Positions 1 through 7,232 of a stretch of 18,495 nucleotides of DNA are shown here, in pieces; position 1 is the stretch's first letter; each line of letters opens with the position of its first letter. The stretch comes from a bacterium (GTDB lineage: Bacteria; Coprothermobacterota; Coprothermobacteria; Coprothermobacterales; JAADFF01): positions 1 to 18,495 of the forward strand of contig JAMORD010000184.1 in assembly GCA_027063755.1 (NCBI GenBank), given 5' to 3'. The notes beneath the pieces were generated by a model. The model made no database searches and was not told the origin of the DNA. It worked only from the letters and a program-made list of their open reading frames with translations. A program made the translations under genes and the position numbers.

Positions 1-166
1 CTATAACAGGAAAGATGGCACCTACCTTATTAAAAGATATAAGGTGCTTGATGGTATACCATACCTTGTTTCTGAAAGTTTAGAAGAAGAGTATACCCCT
101 ATACCCATAGATGAAAATATAGACATTGTGGCTATAGCCACAGGACTATTTAGAACAAGACTATAA
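1..166 (+). CDS. LexA/S24-family peptidase-like protein, C-terminal fragment
   Basis: The window opens inside this gene; the readable frame begins at base 2 and gives 54 residues before TAA at 164-166. The segment YLIKRYKVLDGIPYLVSES followed by YTPIPI matches the C-terminal half of the LexA/UmuD/S24 autoprotease fold: the lysine in IKRY sits where the catalytic Lys of the Ser-Lys dyad lies in LexA (TVKRL), and the ending resembles the last strand of that domain. The catalytic serine and any DNA-binding helix-turn-helix lie outside the window, so it cannot be told whether this is LexA itself or another S24 repressor. It is the only gene on the plus strand and converges on the nine-gene operon opposite, sharing its terminator. 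Confidence 0.6.
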   Translation, partial: YNRKDGTYLIKRYKVLDGIPYLVSESLEEEYTPIPIDENIDIVAIATGLFRTRL

Positions 167-191
167 GAAGGGGCCATGAAGGCCCCTTCTT
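165..191. terminator. Bidirectional intrinsic terminator between convergent genes
   Basis: An 11-bp perfect inverted repeat (AAGAAGGGGCC / GGCCCCTTCTT) with a five-base loop ATGAA lies between the plus-strand S24-like stop (164-166) and the minus-strand stop at 194-196. Both outer arms end in T-rich sequence (TTCTTTA on plus, TTCTTAT on minus). The U-tracts are short, but the symmetry and position suit a terminator used from both sides. Confidence 0.75.
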
Positions 192-193
192 TA

Positions 194-814
194 TCATCCC
201 AAGATATATGCTATAAGTTTTTTATTATTTCCTCTGTCAATAGAATAGTTGTCCCAGAAGACACATGTTCCACCAACAATAAGTTTTCCACCATCTATCT
301 CCTTTTCTGCAAAGAATACAAGGTCTTTACCCTGATTGGACTTGCTAGTATCTTTGCCAACAACAATGGGTTTACCACCCTCAACAGTTGATGTACATGC
401 CAACACAACTTCTCCACCGCCTACCATATTGGCTTTTATCATAAGATTATCGCCTTCATCGTTGTTAACATCGTCGGTAACAATATCTCCATTGTGCTTC
501 ATACCAAAGTGCTCTACCAATGTGTTGATGGTGTCAGCTATACGATCCTCATTCTTGTAATAACCGAATATACCAACCTTTCCACCCTTAGCAAGGAACT
601 TGCGAACAATGTCAATATCTTTTTCACCAAATGGAATCTCAGGATAATTGAAGATCAGAGTGTCATAGTCTCCCTCTAATACCTTTTCAAGGTTATCAAC
701 TTCTTCTACCTCTTTACCCAGCTCTTCTTTAATAAACTTCTCAAGTTTCCAAAAATAGTAGTGGTCCGAAATAATGAATTCCTGATGAGCTGTAGACCAT
801 GCAATCTTACCCAT
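194..814 (-). CDS. GIFT/DUF4350-like (IFT52-type) domain protein, function unknown
   Basis: A 206-residue soluble protein with no signal peptide or membrane segment. The layout resembles the GIFT/DUF4350 fold (glutamine-amidotransferase-like, as in IFT52): an N-terminal segment with HQEF and an aromatic stretch (residues 10-27), DYDTLIFNYPE (49-59), then KDIDIVRKFLAKGGKVGIFG (65-84), and a C-terminal GGKLIVGGTCVFWDN followed by GNNKKLIAYIL (175-205), like the closing 'GG+vvvvGds..l.N...gN..l' element of the family. There is no obvious catalytic Cys-His-Glu triad, so enzyme activity is doubtful; such domains often bind sugars or proteins. The start follows AAGGAGGGG at good spacing, inside the end of the Mrp-like gene (3 bases between the genes). 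It is last in the operon. The family assignment is by pattern only. Confidence 0.55.
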   Translation of the reverse strand: MGKIAWSTAHQEFIISDHYYFWKLEKFIKEELGKEVEEVDNLEKVLEGDYDTLIFNYPEIPFGEKDIDIVRKFLAKGGKVGIFGYYKNEDRIADTINTLVEHFGMKHNGDIVTDDVNNDEGDNLMIKANMVGGGEVVLACTSTVEGGKPIVVGKDTSKSNQGKDLVFFAEKEIDGGKLIVGGTCVFWDNYSIDRGNNKKLIAYILG

Positions 815-817
815 ACC

Positions 818-1609
818 TTACCCCTCCTTTTCCACAGCGTTGTACATGTTTTCAAATATATCTGTTATCTCGGGCATTTCATCAAGGATCTTATATAGAA
901 TACCATGATCGGCATATTCAGAAAATCTGGAGTCTATAGGTAATCTTCCCATAAAAGGTATATCCCACTGACGGCAAATATCTTCTGTCTTACCTTTGCC
1001 AAATGGATATACAATATCGCCATTTGGACATTTGTAGTATCCATAGTTTTCTACAACACCCAGTACTTTCTTATTAAGCATCTTGGCCATGTTCATGGTC
1101 TTAGCAACAATAGTCTTTACCAAATCCTGCGTAGATGTCACAAGGAAAAATCCCGTAACCGGTATCTTCTGCATCAGAGAAAGAGGAATATCTGATGTGC
1201 CCGGTGGTAAATCTACAACAAGCCACTCTACATCATCCCATACCGTATCTTCAAAAAATTGGGTAAGAGCTTTATTCATAATGGGAGCTCTCCAAATAAC
1301 AGGTTTCTCAGGATCATCAAGGAGTAAAGAAAGGGACATAACCTTAACACCAGACTCTGAATCTTTGGGAACAAGCTTATCGCCATCGGCAACATCAATA
1401 GGAGGCTTTACATTGAATATCTTACCCTGCGATGAGCCTGTGAAGTCAACATCCACCATACCGGTAGGAATCCCCTTCACCCTCTGAAGATACATGGCAA
1501 ACAGAGCAGATACCGTAGACTTACCTACCCCTCCCTTTCCACTCATCACACCAATAATTTTCTTTCCTTTAAATAAGGCATCGTTTCCTACCTTAAAATT
1601 CAGTTCCAT
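818..1609 (-). CDS. Mrp/NBP35/ApbC-family P-loop ATPase with an incomplete CPxC motif
   Basis: A 263-residue member of the MinD/Mrp clade of deviant Walker ATPases, typically Fe-S cluster carriers. Visible are the deviant Walker A GKGGVGKST (24-32), the switch segment VDVDFTGSS (52-60), Walker B-like VVDLPPGTSD (131-140) and VVENYGYYKCP (185-195). In most Mrp/NBP35 proteins a CPxC pair here makes the bridging 4Fe-4S site of a dimer; this protein reads CPNG (Cys194), so the second cysteine is missing. The only other Cys left is far off, near residue 212. I chose ATG at 1607-1609 because GGAGGTG lies six bases upstream; a GTG further out (1616-1618) lies within that ribosome site. Fe-S delivery is the family role, but the missing Cys makes cluster binding uncertain. 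Confidence 0.85.
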   Translation of the reverse strand: MELNFKVGNDALFKGKKIIGVMSGKGGVGKSTVSALFAMYLQRVKGIPTGMVDVDFTGSSQGKIFNVKPPIDVADGDKLVPKDSESGVKVMSLSLLLDDPEKPVIWRAPIMNKALTQFFEDTVWDDVEWLVVDLPPGTSDIPLSLMQKIPVTGFFLVTSTQDLVKTIVAKTMNMAKMLNKKVLGVVENYGYYKCPNGDIVYPFGKGKTEDICRQWDIPFMGRLPIDSRFSEYADHGILYKILDEMPEITDIFENMYNAVEKEG

Positions 1610-1630
1610 ACACTCCACCTCCCAGTGGTA

Positions 1631-2251
1631 TTAATAAAATAGTTTTAGCATTAAATTCCATACCGGGGATACAATAATTTCCACCCATTTGTTGAGAATA
1701 GACGGAAATATGAATATAACAAGCATGAGAAACATAGAGCCATACATCTCTACTGTGTGATTAGCAAATAGGTCTTCTGGATTTTCAAATGCCAGTGATG
1801 CTAATATTCTGTAACCATCAAGTGGGGGTAAGAAAAACAAGTTAAAAGCTGCAAGGAATAGATTAATCATGGAAACCTGCAAAAAGATGTTTGCCCAGAA
1901 TGGAGAAAAGGCAAATATCTTTACCAAGAAGAAAAAGAAGAAAGACAGTATGATATTGGCCACAGGTCCAGCCAAAGCAACAAGTATTATACTAATTCGT
2001 CTTGGTTCTTTCAAACCATACATATTGATAGGAACAGGCTTCATCCAACCTATCCTACGGGTAACAAGCAACACAAGTAGCCCTATAGGATCAATATGAT
2101 TTATTGGATTCAGTGTCAATCTACCTGCCAGCTTAGGTGTCATATCACCTCTAAGATAGGCTACATATGCATGGGCAAATTCGTGAAACGATAATGACAT
2201 TACAAGAAAACCTATTATAATGGCATAATTTAATATCGTCATAGCATCCAT
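1631..2251 (-). CDS. Site-2-protease-like M50 family membrane metallopeptidase
   Basis: A 206-residue polytopic membrane protein of the short (PDZ-less) M50 class common in Firmicutes. The zinc site HEFAH (23-27) lies in the first membrane helix. NPINHIDPIG (48-57), ALAGPVANI (92-100, family G-P-x-A-N) and PPLDGYRIL (142-150) with the third metal ligand Asp145 all match the family, so it looks catalytically complete. Hydrophobic segments lie near residues 6-30, 86-115, 120-141 and 165-185. The substrate is unknown; related proteases cleave membrane-embedded regulators or peptides. The start follows AAGGAGGGG. Its stop is 22 bases before the Mrp-like start, and it begins one base after the nucleotidyltransferase stop, so it is co-transcribed. 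In Clostridia a gene of this type often sits beside pyrimidine/purine phosphorylase genes. Confidence 0.9.
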   Translation of the reverse strand: MDAMTILNYAIIIGFLVMSLSFHEFAHAYVAYLRGDMTPKLAGRLTLNPINHIDPIGLLVLLVTRRIGWMKPVPINMYGLKEPRRISIILVALAGPVANIILSFFFFFLVKIFAFSPFWANIFLQVSMINLFLAAFNLFFLPPLDGYRILASLAFENPEDLFANHTVEMYGSMFLMLVIFIFPSILNKWVEIIVSPVWNLMLKLFY

Positions 2252-2252
2252 G

Positions 2253-3374
2253 CTATAACCCCTCCTTTTTCAAACAATCTACAAAAGCACTTTCGCCTTT
2301 GCACTTTTCAAATATCTTCCTCTCTTTCCTCGCTATATCAAGCACACTATAACCAGCATTTATTTTCTGTTTGTCATATACCAGCATAAGCACCATTTTT
2401 AACTGTTTATATGAATCTACATAGTTAATATACCTTAAGATTGTATCATACATCTGTCCTGTCAGGCTCTTTAAAATCCCCCATTGACTCTCTATATCAA
2501 TAAATCGCTCCATACCTACAGCATTTATAAGGTTCTCCATCTCTCTAAAATAACGTCTGGAAATGATTAAGTATGTCTTTTCACGCAAAGCCTTAACAGA
2601 GTGGTATTCTGTCTGTTTATCAAATGTGAGTTTCAAAAACTCACTGTAACGAATTCCCCTAAGCACACGCGATGGATCCTCATAAGGGGAATAAAGTCTG
2701 ATATAGCGTAACACTCCCCTATGTAAATCGCCCATAGAATCAAAGGCATCCATCAGACCTTTATACGGATATATCATGTACGATACAGCCCCTATGGTAA
2801 AATCCCGTCGTTCTAAATCGGCAGATATAGAAGAAGGAACAACAACAGGCATTTTACCAGGTGATGTGTAATAGTCATAACGACTGAATGTAAAGTCTAT
2901 CTTGTAAGGTCCTATGTTAAGCTTGATACCTAATGGAAACTTTCTTATATCATACTTCTGCTCTAATATACTTGTAAAGACTTGAAAATCACCATATACC
3001 GATATATCAACATCATAGGTTTTACGACCTAAAATTGCATCCCTAACAAATCCTCCAACAATGTAGATATAACCGTTAAAGTCATACTGCCTTATAACAG
3101 ACAGTATATCTTCAATTTCAGGTGGAATATACATTTCCAAAGGCTTTAATTGAGGCATATGAGACAGGATAACACGGGATACATCTCGTTTCACAGTCTT
3201 ATACCATGAAGGATAAGGAAACTGACCTGCCTTTTTTATACCTATAAGTTTCTGCCTCACAATGTCTCTATAGACCGCTACACCATCTATATCTAAAAAA
3301 GCCCCTACCCCACAAGGGGCAAGGGCTTTTAAGGCCACTTCTATATCTGTATCCTTACCAAGCCAAACAATCAT
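2253..3374 (-). CDS. CCA-adding/poly(A) polymerase family tRNA nucleotidyltransferase
   Basis: A 373-residue class II nucleotidyltransferase. The active-site core is clear: IVGGFVRDAILG (105-116), the metal-binding DVD (121-123) in TYDVDISV, a third acidic residue Asp160 in KIDFTFSR, the nucleotide-binding RRDFT (189-193), and EDPSRVLRGIRY (232-243) for the EDxxRxxR motif. The expected product maintains the tRNA 3' CCA end. The first 85 or so residues are unusual: they are not part of the catalytic core and look faintly like a degenerate CBS-type segment (GVGAFLDIDGVAVYRDI), as in the long DHH-CBS-PAP fusions, but the DHH part is absent. RRDFTIGA replaces the common RRDFTINA. It may add all of CCA or only part of it; sequence alone does not decide. 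ATGA overlap with the upstream phosphorylase stop suggests translational coupling. Confidence 0.85.
   Translation of the reverse strand: MIVWLGKDTDIEVALKALAPCGVGAFLDIDGVAVYRDIVRQKLIGIKKAGQFPYPSWYKTVKRDVSRVILSHMPQLKPLEMYIPPEIEDILSVIRQYDFNGYIYIVGGFVRDAILGRKTYDVDISVYGDFQVFTSILEQKYDIRKFPLGIKLNIGPYKIDFTFSRYDYYTSPGKMPVVVPSSISADLERRDFTIGAVSYMIYPYKGLMDAFDSMGDLHRGVLRYIRLYSPYEDPSRVLRGIRYSEFLKLTFDKQTEYHSVKALREKTYLIISRRYFREMENLINAVGMERFIDIESQWGILKSLTGQMYDTILRYINYVDSYKQLKMVLMLVYDKQKINAGYSVLDIARKERKIFEKCKGESAFVDCLKKEGL
3295..3320 (-). terminator. Terminator-like hairpin inside the nucleotidyltransferase gene
   Basis: Read on the minus strand, GCCCCT, an eight-base loop TGTGGGGT, AGGGGC and then six T residues (3300-3295) form a GC-rich hairpin plus U-tract about 55-80 bases inside the coding region. 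An alternative outer pairing AAAAGCCC (3330-3323) / GGGCTTTT also exists, so two structures could compete. It may be a partial attenuator or simply the codons for a stretch rich in Ala, Pro and Gly followed by Phe and Leu. Confidence 0.3.
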
Positions 3375-4678
3375 TCTATATGTTCGTATATAACAGGAGG
3401 TTTCTGGACAGGTGTATCTACAATGTCGTAAACTCCCTCAAGTCTCTTCAATGCTTCCTGAAGCTTTGCCTCATCGGAGTAATAGATACGCATGAGAATA
3501 TCCCCTTTGGCAACTTTATCTCCAATCTTTCCATCAACATAGATACCAACACTGTGGTCAATAGGATCACTTTTCTTCACACGACCACCACCAAGATCAA
3601 CCACAGCCATACCAACTTTATAAGCATCTACTCCAGCAATATAACCATCTCTGTCTGCTTTGTATTCATAAACCTTATCAGCCCTCTTCATAACAGACCA
3701 TGGCTCATCTATAACCTTCTTATCTCCACCTTGAGCCTCAATCATAGCCCCAAAGATCTCTAAGGCTTTTCCACTGCGTATAACTTCCCACACATTTTCT
3801 TCGGCCTCTTCATAGGAGGATGCATGCCCTAAATGGTGCATAGTAGATGCAGCAAGACCAACACACAGCGCCGTAAAGTCTTCTGGTCCTTCACCTTTCA
3901 GCGTCTGTATAGCCTCTGCCACTTCAATGCTATTGCCAACGGCAATACCAAGAGGCTGATCCATATTCGTTAGGTGGGCTATGGTATCCCTACCAAGAGC
4001 CTTACCAAGTTCTACCATTGTCTTGGCAAGTTCCCTGGCATCATCAAGGGTCTTCATAAATGCCCCTTTGCCTACTTTGACATCAAGGGATACAAGATCT
4101 GTACCAACGGCCAGCTTTTTACTCATAATACTACTGGCTATAAGTGGAATACTATCCACAGTAGCTGTAACATCTCTAAGTGCATATAACTTTCCATCGG
4201 CAGGTACAAGGTTGGCGGTCTGTCCAACAACGGCTATACCAACTCTGCGGACAATATCCTTAAACTTTTCCATAGGTAGATATACATTTAGCCCTGGGAT
4301 AGATTCCAGTTTGTCAAGTGTACCACCTGTATGGCCAAGCCCTCTACCACTCATCTTGGCAACTTTATATCCCAATGCAGCCAGTATTGGGCCAACAACA
4401 AATGTTGTTTTATCACCGACACCACCGCTGGAATGCTTATCAACTTTTATACCATCTATATCAGAAAGGTCCACAAGGTCTCCGGAATGCATCATAACAT
4501 ATGTTAAATCGGCCGTTTCCTGATAGGTCATGCCGTTAAACCATACAGCCATGAGCCATGCAGATACCTGATAATCGGGAATATCACCGTCTACATAGCC
4601 CTTTATAAACCACTCTATTTCTTTTCTCGCGTGGGTGCCACCATATTTTTTCTTAGCTATAAAATCTTGAGGTAGCAT
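3371..4678 (-). CDS. pdp: Pyrimidine-nucleoside phosphorylase
   Basis: A 435-residue enzyme, the usual length for this family. It cleaves uridine or thymidine with phosphate to base plus (deoxy)ribose 1-phosphate. Phosphate-site motif KHSSGGVGDKT is at 81-91 and the family signature SGRGLGHTGGTLDKLES at 110-126. The pyrimidine-binding residues known from the Geobacillus stearothermophilus enzyme fall at the same numbers: Arg168, Ser183 and Lys187. Domain order is helical N-terminal part, alpha/beta phosphate domain, and a C-terminal mixed domain ending near 435. The ATG overlaps the punA stop by one base (TAATG). Together with punA and deoB it makes a nucleoside salvage set. Dual uridine/thymidine use is inferred from similarity to pyrimidine-nucleoside phosphorylases rather than to E. 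coli thymidine phosphorylase. Confidence 0.96.
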   Translation of the reverse strand: MLPQDFIAKKKYGGTHARKEIEWFIKGYVDGDIPDYQVSAWLMAVWFNGMTYQETADLTYVMMHSGDLVDLSDIDGIKVDKHSSGGVGDKTTFVVGPILAALGYKVAKMSGRGLGHTGGTLDKLESIPGLNVYLPMEKFKDIVRRVGIAVVGQTANLVPADGKLYALRDVTATVDSIPLIASSIMSKKLAVGTDLVSLDVKVGKGAFMKTLDDARELAKTMVELGKALGRDTIAHLTNMDQPLGIAVGNSIEVAEAIQTLKGEGPEDFTALCVGLAASTMHHLGHASSYEEAEENVWEVIRSGKALEIFGAMIEAQGGDKKVIDEPWSVMKRADKVYEYKADRDGYIAGVDAYKVGMAVVDLGGGRVKKSDPIDHSVGIYVDGKIGDKVAKGDILMRIYYSDEAKLQEALKRLEGVYDIVDTPVQKPPVIYEHIE

Positions 4679-5520
4679 TATAGTTCTACCTCCTTAATAA
4701 CCTTTTCTACAACCTTCACCAATTTATCCCCGGCCTCAGATGCCACCTTTAAAACCTCTTCGTGGGTTAGCTCGTTAATGAAGCCGGGAATAGCAATATC
4801 GGTGATAACAGAAAAACCAAGCACAGGTATCTTCATATGGGCAGCAACAATAGCCTCAGGAACAGTACTCATGCCAACAGCATCTGCCCCCCATCCACGC
4901 AAAAGCTTCAGCTCTGCCTTGGTCTCGTATGTGGGACCAGTCACAGCAATGTATACGCCTTTTTCCAGTCTAATACCCATTTCATCGGCTATTTTCATAG
5001 CAAGTTTTCTAAATTTCTCGGGATATACATGGTTCATATCGGGGAATCTCACACCCCATTCATCTATGTTCGGCCCAATAAGAGGATTGGGCATAAGGAA
5101 GCTAATATGATCCTCAATAATCATAATGTCTCCAGTGCGGAATGTGGGATTCATACCACCGGCAGCGTTGGTAACAACAAGGAGTTTTATACCAAGAAGC
5201 CCAAATACCCTTACTGGAAATGTAACAACTTCCATAGGATAGCCTTCATAATAGTGAAAACGACCAGAAAGCATAACAACTTTCTTATCTCCTATCTTAC
5301 CGACAACCAGTTTACCACTATGCCCTTTAACCGTTGAACGGGGAAAATTAGGAATTTCCTCATATGGAATCTCAATAGGATCCTCAACAGCCTCAACAAG
5401 TCCACCAAGACCAGATCCTAATATTACACCAATATCAAATGACTCAAAACCAGCTTTCTCCTTAATGTAAGATGCAGCCTGCATTACCTTTTCTTTGTAT
5501 TCATTCACATCTGTTATCAC
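4678..5520 (-). CDS. punA: Purine nucleoside phosphorylase (trimeric, PNP/MTAP family) with Asp at the base-specificity position
   Basis: A 280-residue trimeric-type purine nucleoside phosphorylase. Visible are the phosphate-site GSGLG (35-39), VKGHSGKLVVGK (64-75), SGRFHYYEGY (85-94), VTNAAGG (116-122), GPTYETKAEL (195-204) with the base-binding Glu199, and DAVGMSTVPE (213-222). It converts (deoxy)ribonucleosides to base plus ribose 1-phosphate. The position equal to human Asn243, which selects 6-oxopurines, is Asp241 here (SVITDIA, codon GAT), as in adenine-specific relatives. The Glu199 context is PNP-like rather than MTAP-like. Specificity may therefore include adenosine. The GTG start (5518-5520) is preceded by AGGAGGTGA at eight bases and lies 18 bases after the deoB stop. 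Confidence 0.95.
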   Translation of the reverse strand: MITDVNEYKEKVMQAASYIKEKAGFESFDIGVILGSGLGGLVEAVEDPIEIPYEEIPNFPRSTVKGHSGKLVVGKIGDKKVVMLSGRFHYYEGYPMEVVTFPVRVFGLLGIKLLVVTNAAGGMNPTFRTGDIMIIEDHISFLMPNPLIGPNIDEWGVRFPDMNHVYPEKFRKLAMKIADEMGIRLEKGVYIAVTGPTYETKAELKLLRGWGADAVGMSTVPEAIVAAHMKIPVLGFSVITDIAIPGFINELTHEEVLKVASEAGDKLVKVVEKVIKEVEL

Positions 5521-5538
5521 TGCGGTTCACCTCCTGCA

Positions 5539-6711
5539 TTATTTTTCAAATATCTCTTTGATGACTTCACCATATTTCATTGGGCCAACACCAAAGTTCT
5601 TGGCAATAGTCTGTCCAAGGTCGGCATATGTCTTTCTCACACCCACATGTATTGGTTTGGTGTAAGCGGGGGAATAGGCAACAATGGGCACATACTCTCG
5701 GGTATGATCTGTATGCAGCATGTGGGTTGGATCACAACCATGATCGGCAGTGATGACAAGAAGGTCATCTTCATCAAGATGAGGTAATAGCTGTTTCAAA
5801 TACTCATCAAACTCCATAATAGCCTGATAATAACCATCTCTGTTTCTTCTATGACCATAAAGGGTATCAAAGTCTACAAGATTGGTAAACAGGAGTCCCT
5901 TCCAGTCTTTCTTCTTTACAAAGTCTATGGTAATCTCCATGCCCTCGGCGTTGTTATGGGTATGAGTTTCATAGGTAAGTCCTCTATGGGCAAAGATATC
6001 TCCAATCTTACCTATGCCGATGACATCGTAGCCTGCTTGTTTCAAATAGTCCAAAACCGTATCTCCAAGGGGTGGTAATGAAAAATCTCTACGGTTAGCA
6101 GTTCTCTTAAACTCACCTTTTTTCTTACCAATGAATGGCCTTGCAATAACTCTGGCTACCGCGTGTTCTCCCTGAAGTATTTCTCTGGCAGTTTCACATA
6201 TCTTATACAGCTCTTCTGGTGGAATTAACTCCTCATGGGCTGCAATTTGGAAAACAGAATCGGCAGATGTATAGACAATAGGATATCCCGTCTTCAAATG
6301 AAGTTCACCCAGCTCATCAAGAATAACTGTACCTGATGCCGGTCTATTACCAAGTACTTTTCTACCTATACGCTTCTCAAACTCCTCAATAATTTCTTTG
6401 GGAAAACCATTAGGATAAGTAGGAAACGGTTTTTGAAGAACAAGCCCCATCATTTCCCAGTGACCGGTTGTAGTATCTTTACCGGGGGACATCTCTGCCA
6501 TCTTACCGTAACGGGTATTCATTGTAGGTTCTTTACCCCACAAGAGATATCCCAATCCCATAGAGATATATGTATCGGGAAGTTTATCTCTTCCTTCAAG
6601 AACATGAAGCATGGTATTGGTACCTACATCGTTAAATTTGTATGCATCTGGGAGCTCACCAACACCACCACTATCTATAACAATTACAGTTATTCTCTTG
6701 AAGTTCAGCAC
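5539..6711 (-). CDS. deoB: Phosphopentomutase
   Basis: A 390-residue cofactor-independent mutase of the alkaline phosphatase superfamily. It interconverts (deoxy)ribose 1-phosphate and 5-phosphate, passing products of the two neighbouring nucleoside phosphorylases to the pentose pool. Metal and active-site motifs are [12 protein letters not shown] (near 12-23), GTNTMLH (30-36), [10 protein letters not shown] (77-86) holding the acceptor threonine, then ADHG and [10 protein letters not shown] in the C-terminal half. I place the start at GTG 6709-6711, six bases after GGAGGTG; the longer reading from 6720 would start at a GTG within the ribosome binding site itself. There is no deoC next to it, so deoxyribose 5-phosphate aldolase, if present, is elsewhere. 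Confidence 0.96.
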   Translation of the reverse strand: MLNFKRITVIVIDSGGVGELPDAYKFNDVGTNTMLHVLEGRDKLPDTYISMGLGYLLWGKEPTMNTRYGKMAEMSPGKDTTTGHWEMMGLVLQKPFPTYPNGFPKEIIEEFEKRIGRKVLGNRPASGTVILDELGELHLKTGYPIVYTSADSVFQIAAHEELIPPEELYKICETAREILQGEHAVARVIARPFIGKKKGEFKRTANRRDFSLPPLGDTVLDYLKQAGYDVIGIGKIGDIFAHRGLTYETHTHNNAEGMEITIDFVKKKDWKGLLFTNLVDFDTLYGHRRNRDGYYQAIMEFDEYLKQLLPHLDEDDLLVITADHGCDPTHMLHTDHTREYVPIVAYSPAYTKPIHVGVRKTYADLGQTIAKNFGVGPMKYGEVIKEIFEK

Positions 6712-6731
6712 AATTAACACCTCCTCTAATT

Positions 6732-7229
6732 TCAGTATAGCACCAACATAGCAGATACAAGTGTTTTGCTATCGTGAAACTCCAAGTGTTTGCATTTTTC
6801 TATAAACTCCTTGATGGGCATAAAAATCACTTCTGATATAGTTTCCCCTTCATCAAGATGTTGTCCCACATAATTGTCTGTATTCACTTTCACCCTCACA
6901 AAGTGAAGAACCTCATTGGCATATCCAACAGTGGGGTACATATATCCAAGATACTCCTCTGTACCCTCAACATGGGTATAACCAGTTTCTTCTTGCAACT
7001 CTCGGAGTGCTGTCTGCAAAGGATCTTCTCCGGGATCTACAAGTCCGGCAGGTATCTCCACAGTCCAATTACCTATAGCAGGGCGATATTGCTTGACAAG
7101 AATAATATTACCCCGCTCATCAAGGGCAATAATACCTACAGCCTCTGGCCTTTTTACAACCTCATAATGATCATCAACAAGAAACACCTGCAGGAAACGA
7201 CCTTCCCACAAGAGTTTTCCTTCTTTCAT
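6732..7229 (-). CDS. Nudix hydrolase, ADP-ribose pyrophosphatase type
   Basis: A 165-residue Nudix protein. The Nudix box fits the consensus exactly: G62, E68, R76-E77, E80-E81 and G83 within [20 protein letters not shown] and the next three residues. The upstream [20 protein letters not shown] pattern (46-65) and the downstream YMYPTVGY are typical of the ADP-ribose pyrophosphatase subgroup (NudF-like), which yields AMP plus ribose 5-phosphate. Its place directly before deoB agrees with that: both feed ribose 5-phosphate, and the nudF-...-deoB-punA order is common in Firmicutes. The start follows AAGGAGATGA; the pgsA stop lies within that leader, three bases away. Substrate is inferred from subgroup pattern, not shown. 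Confidence 0.9.
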   Translation of the reverse strand: MKEGKLLWEGRFLQVFLVDDHYEVVKRPEAVGIIALDERGNIILVKQYRPAIGNWTVEIPAGLVDPGEDPLQTALRELQEETGYTHVEGTEEYLGYMYPTVGYANEVLHFVRVKVNTDNYVGQHLDEGETISEVIFMPIKEFIEKCKHLEFHDSKTLVSAMLVLY

Positions 7230-7232
7230 ATA

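Noticed and set aside
1926-1950. A/G-rich run coding five consecutive Phe in the M50 protease, considered as a simple repeat
   Set aside because: It is ordinary membrane-helix coding on the minus strand, with the frame intact on both sides.
3981-4523. A 180-codon open frame on the plus strand opposite the pyrimidine-nucleoside phosphorylase gene
   Set aside because: The minus-strand frame has full family motifs and a coupled start; the plus frame is its shadow, rich in Ser, Thr and Pro, with no ribosome site or known motif.
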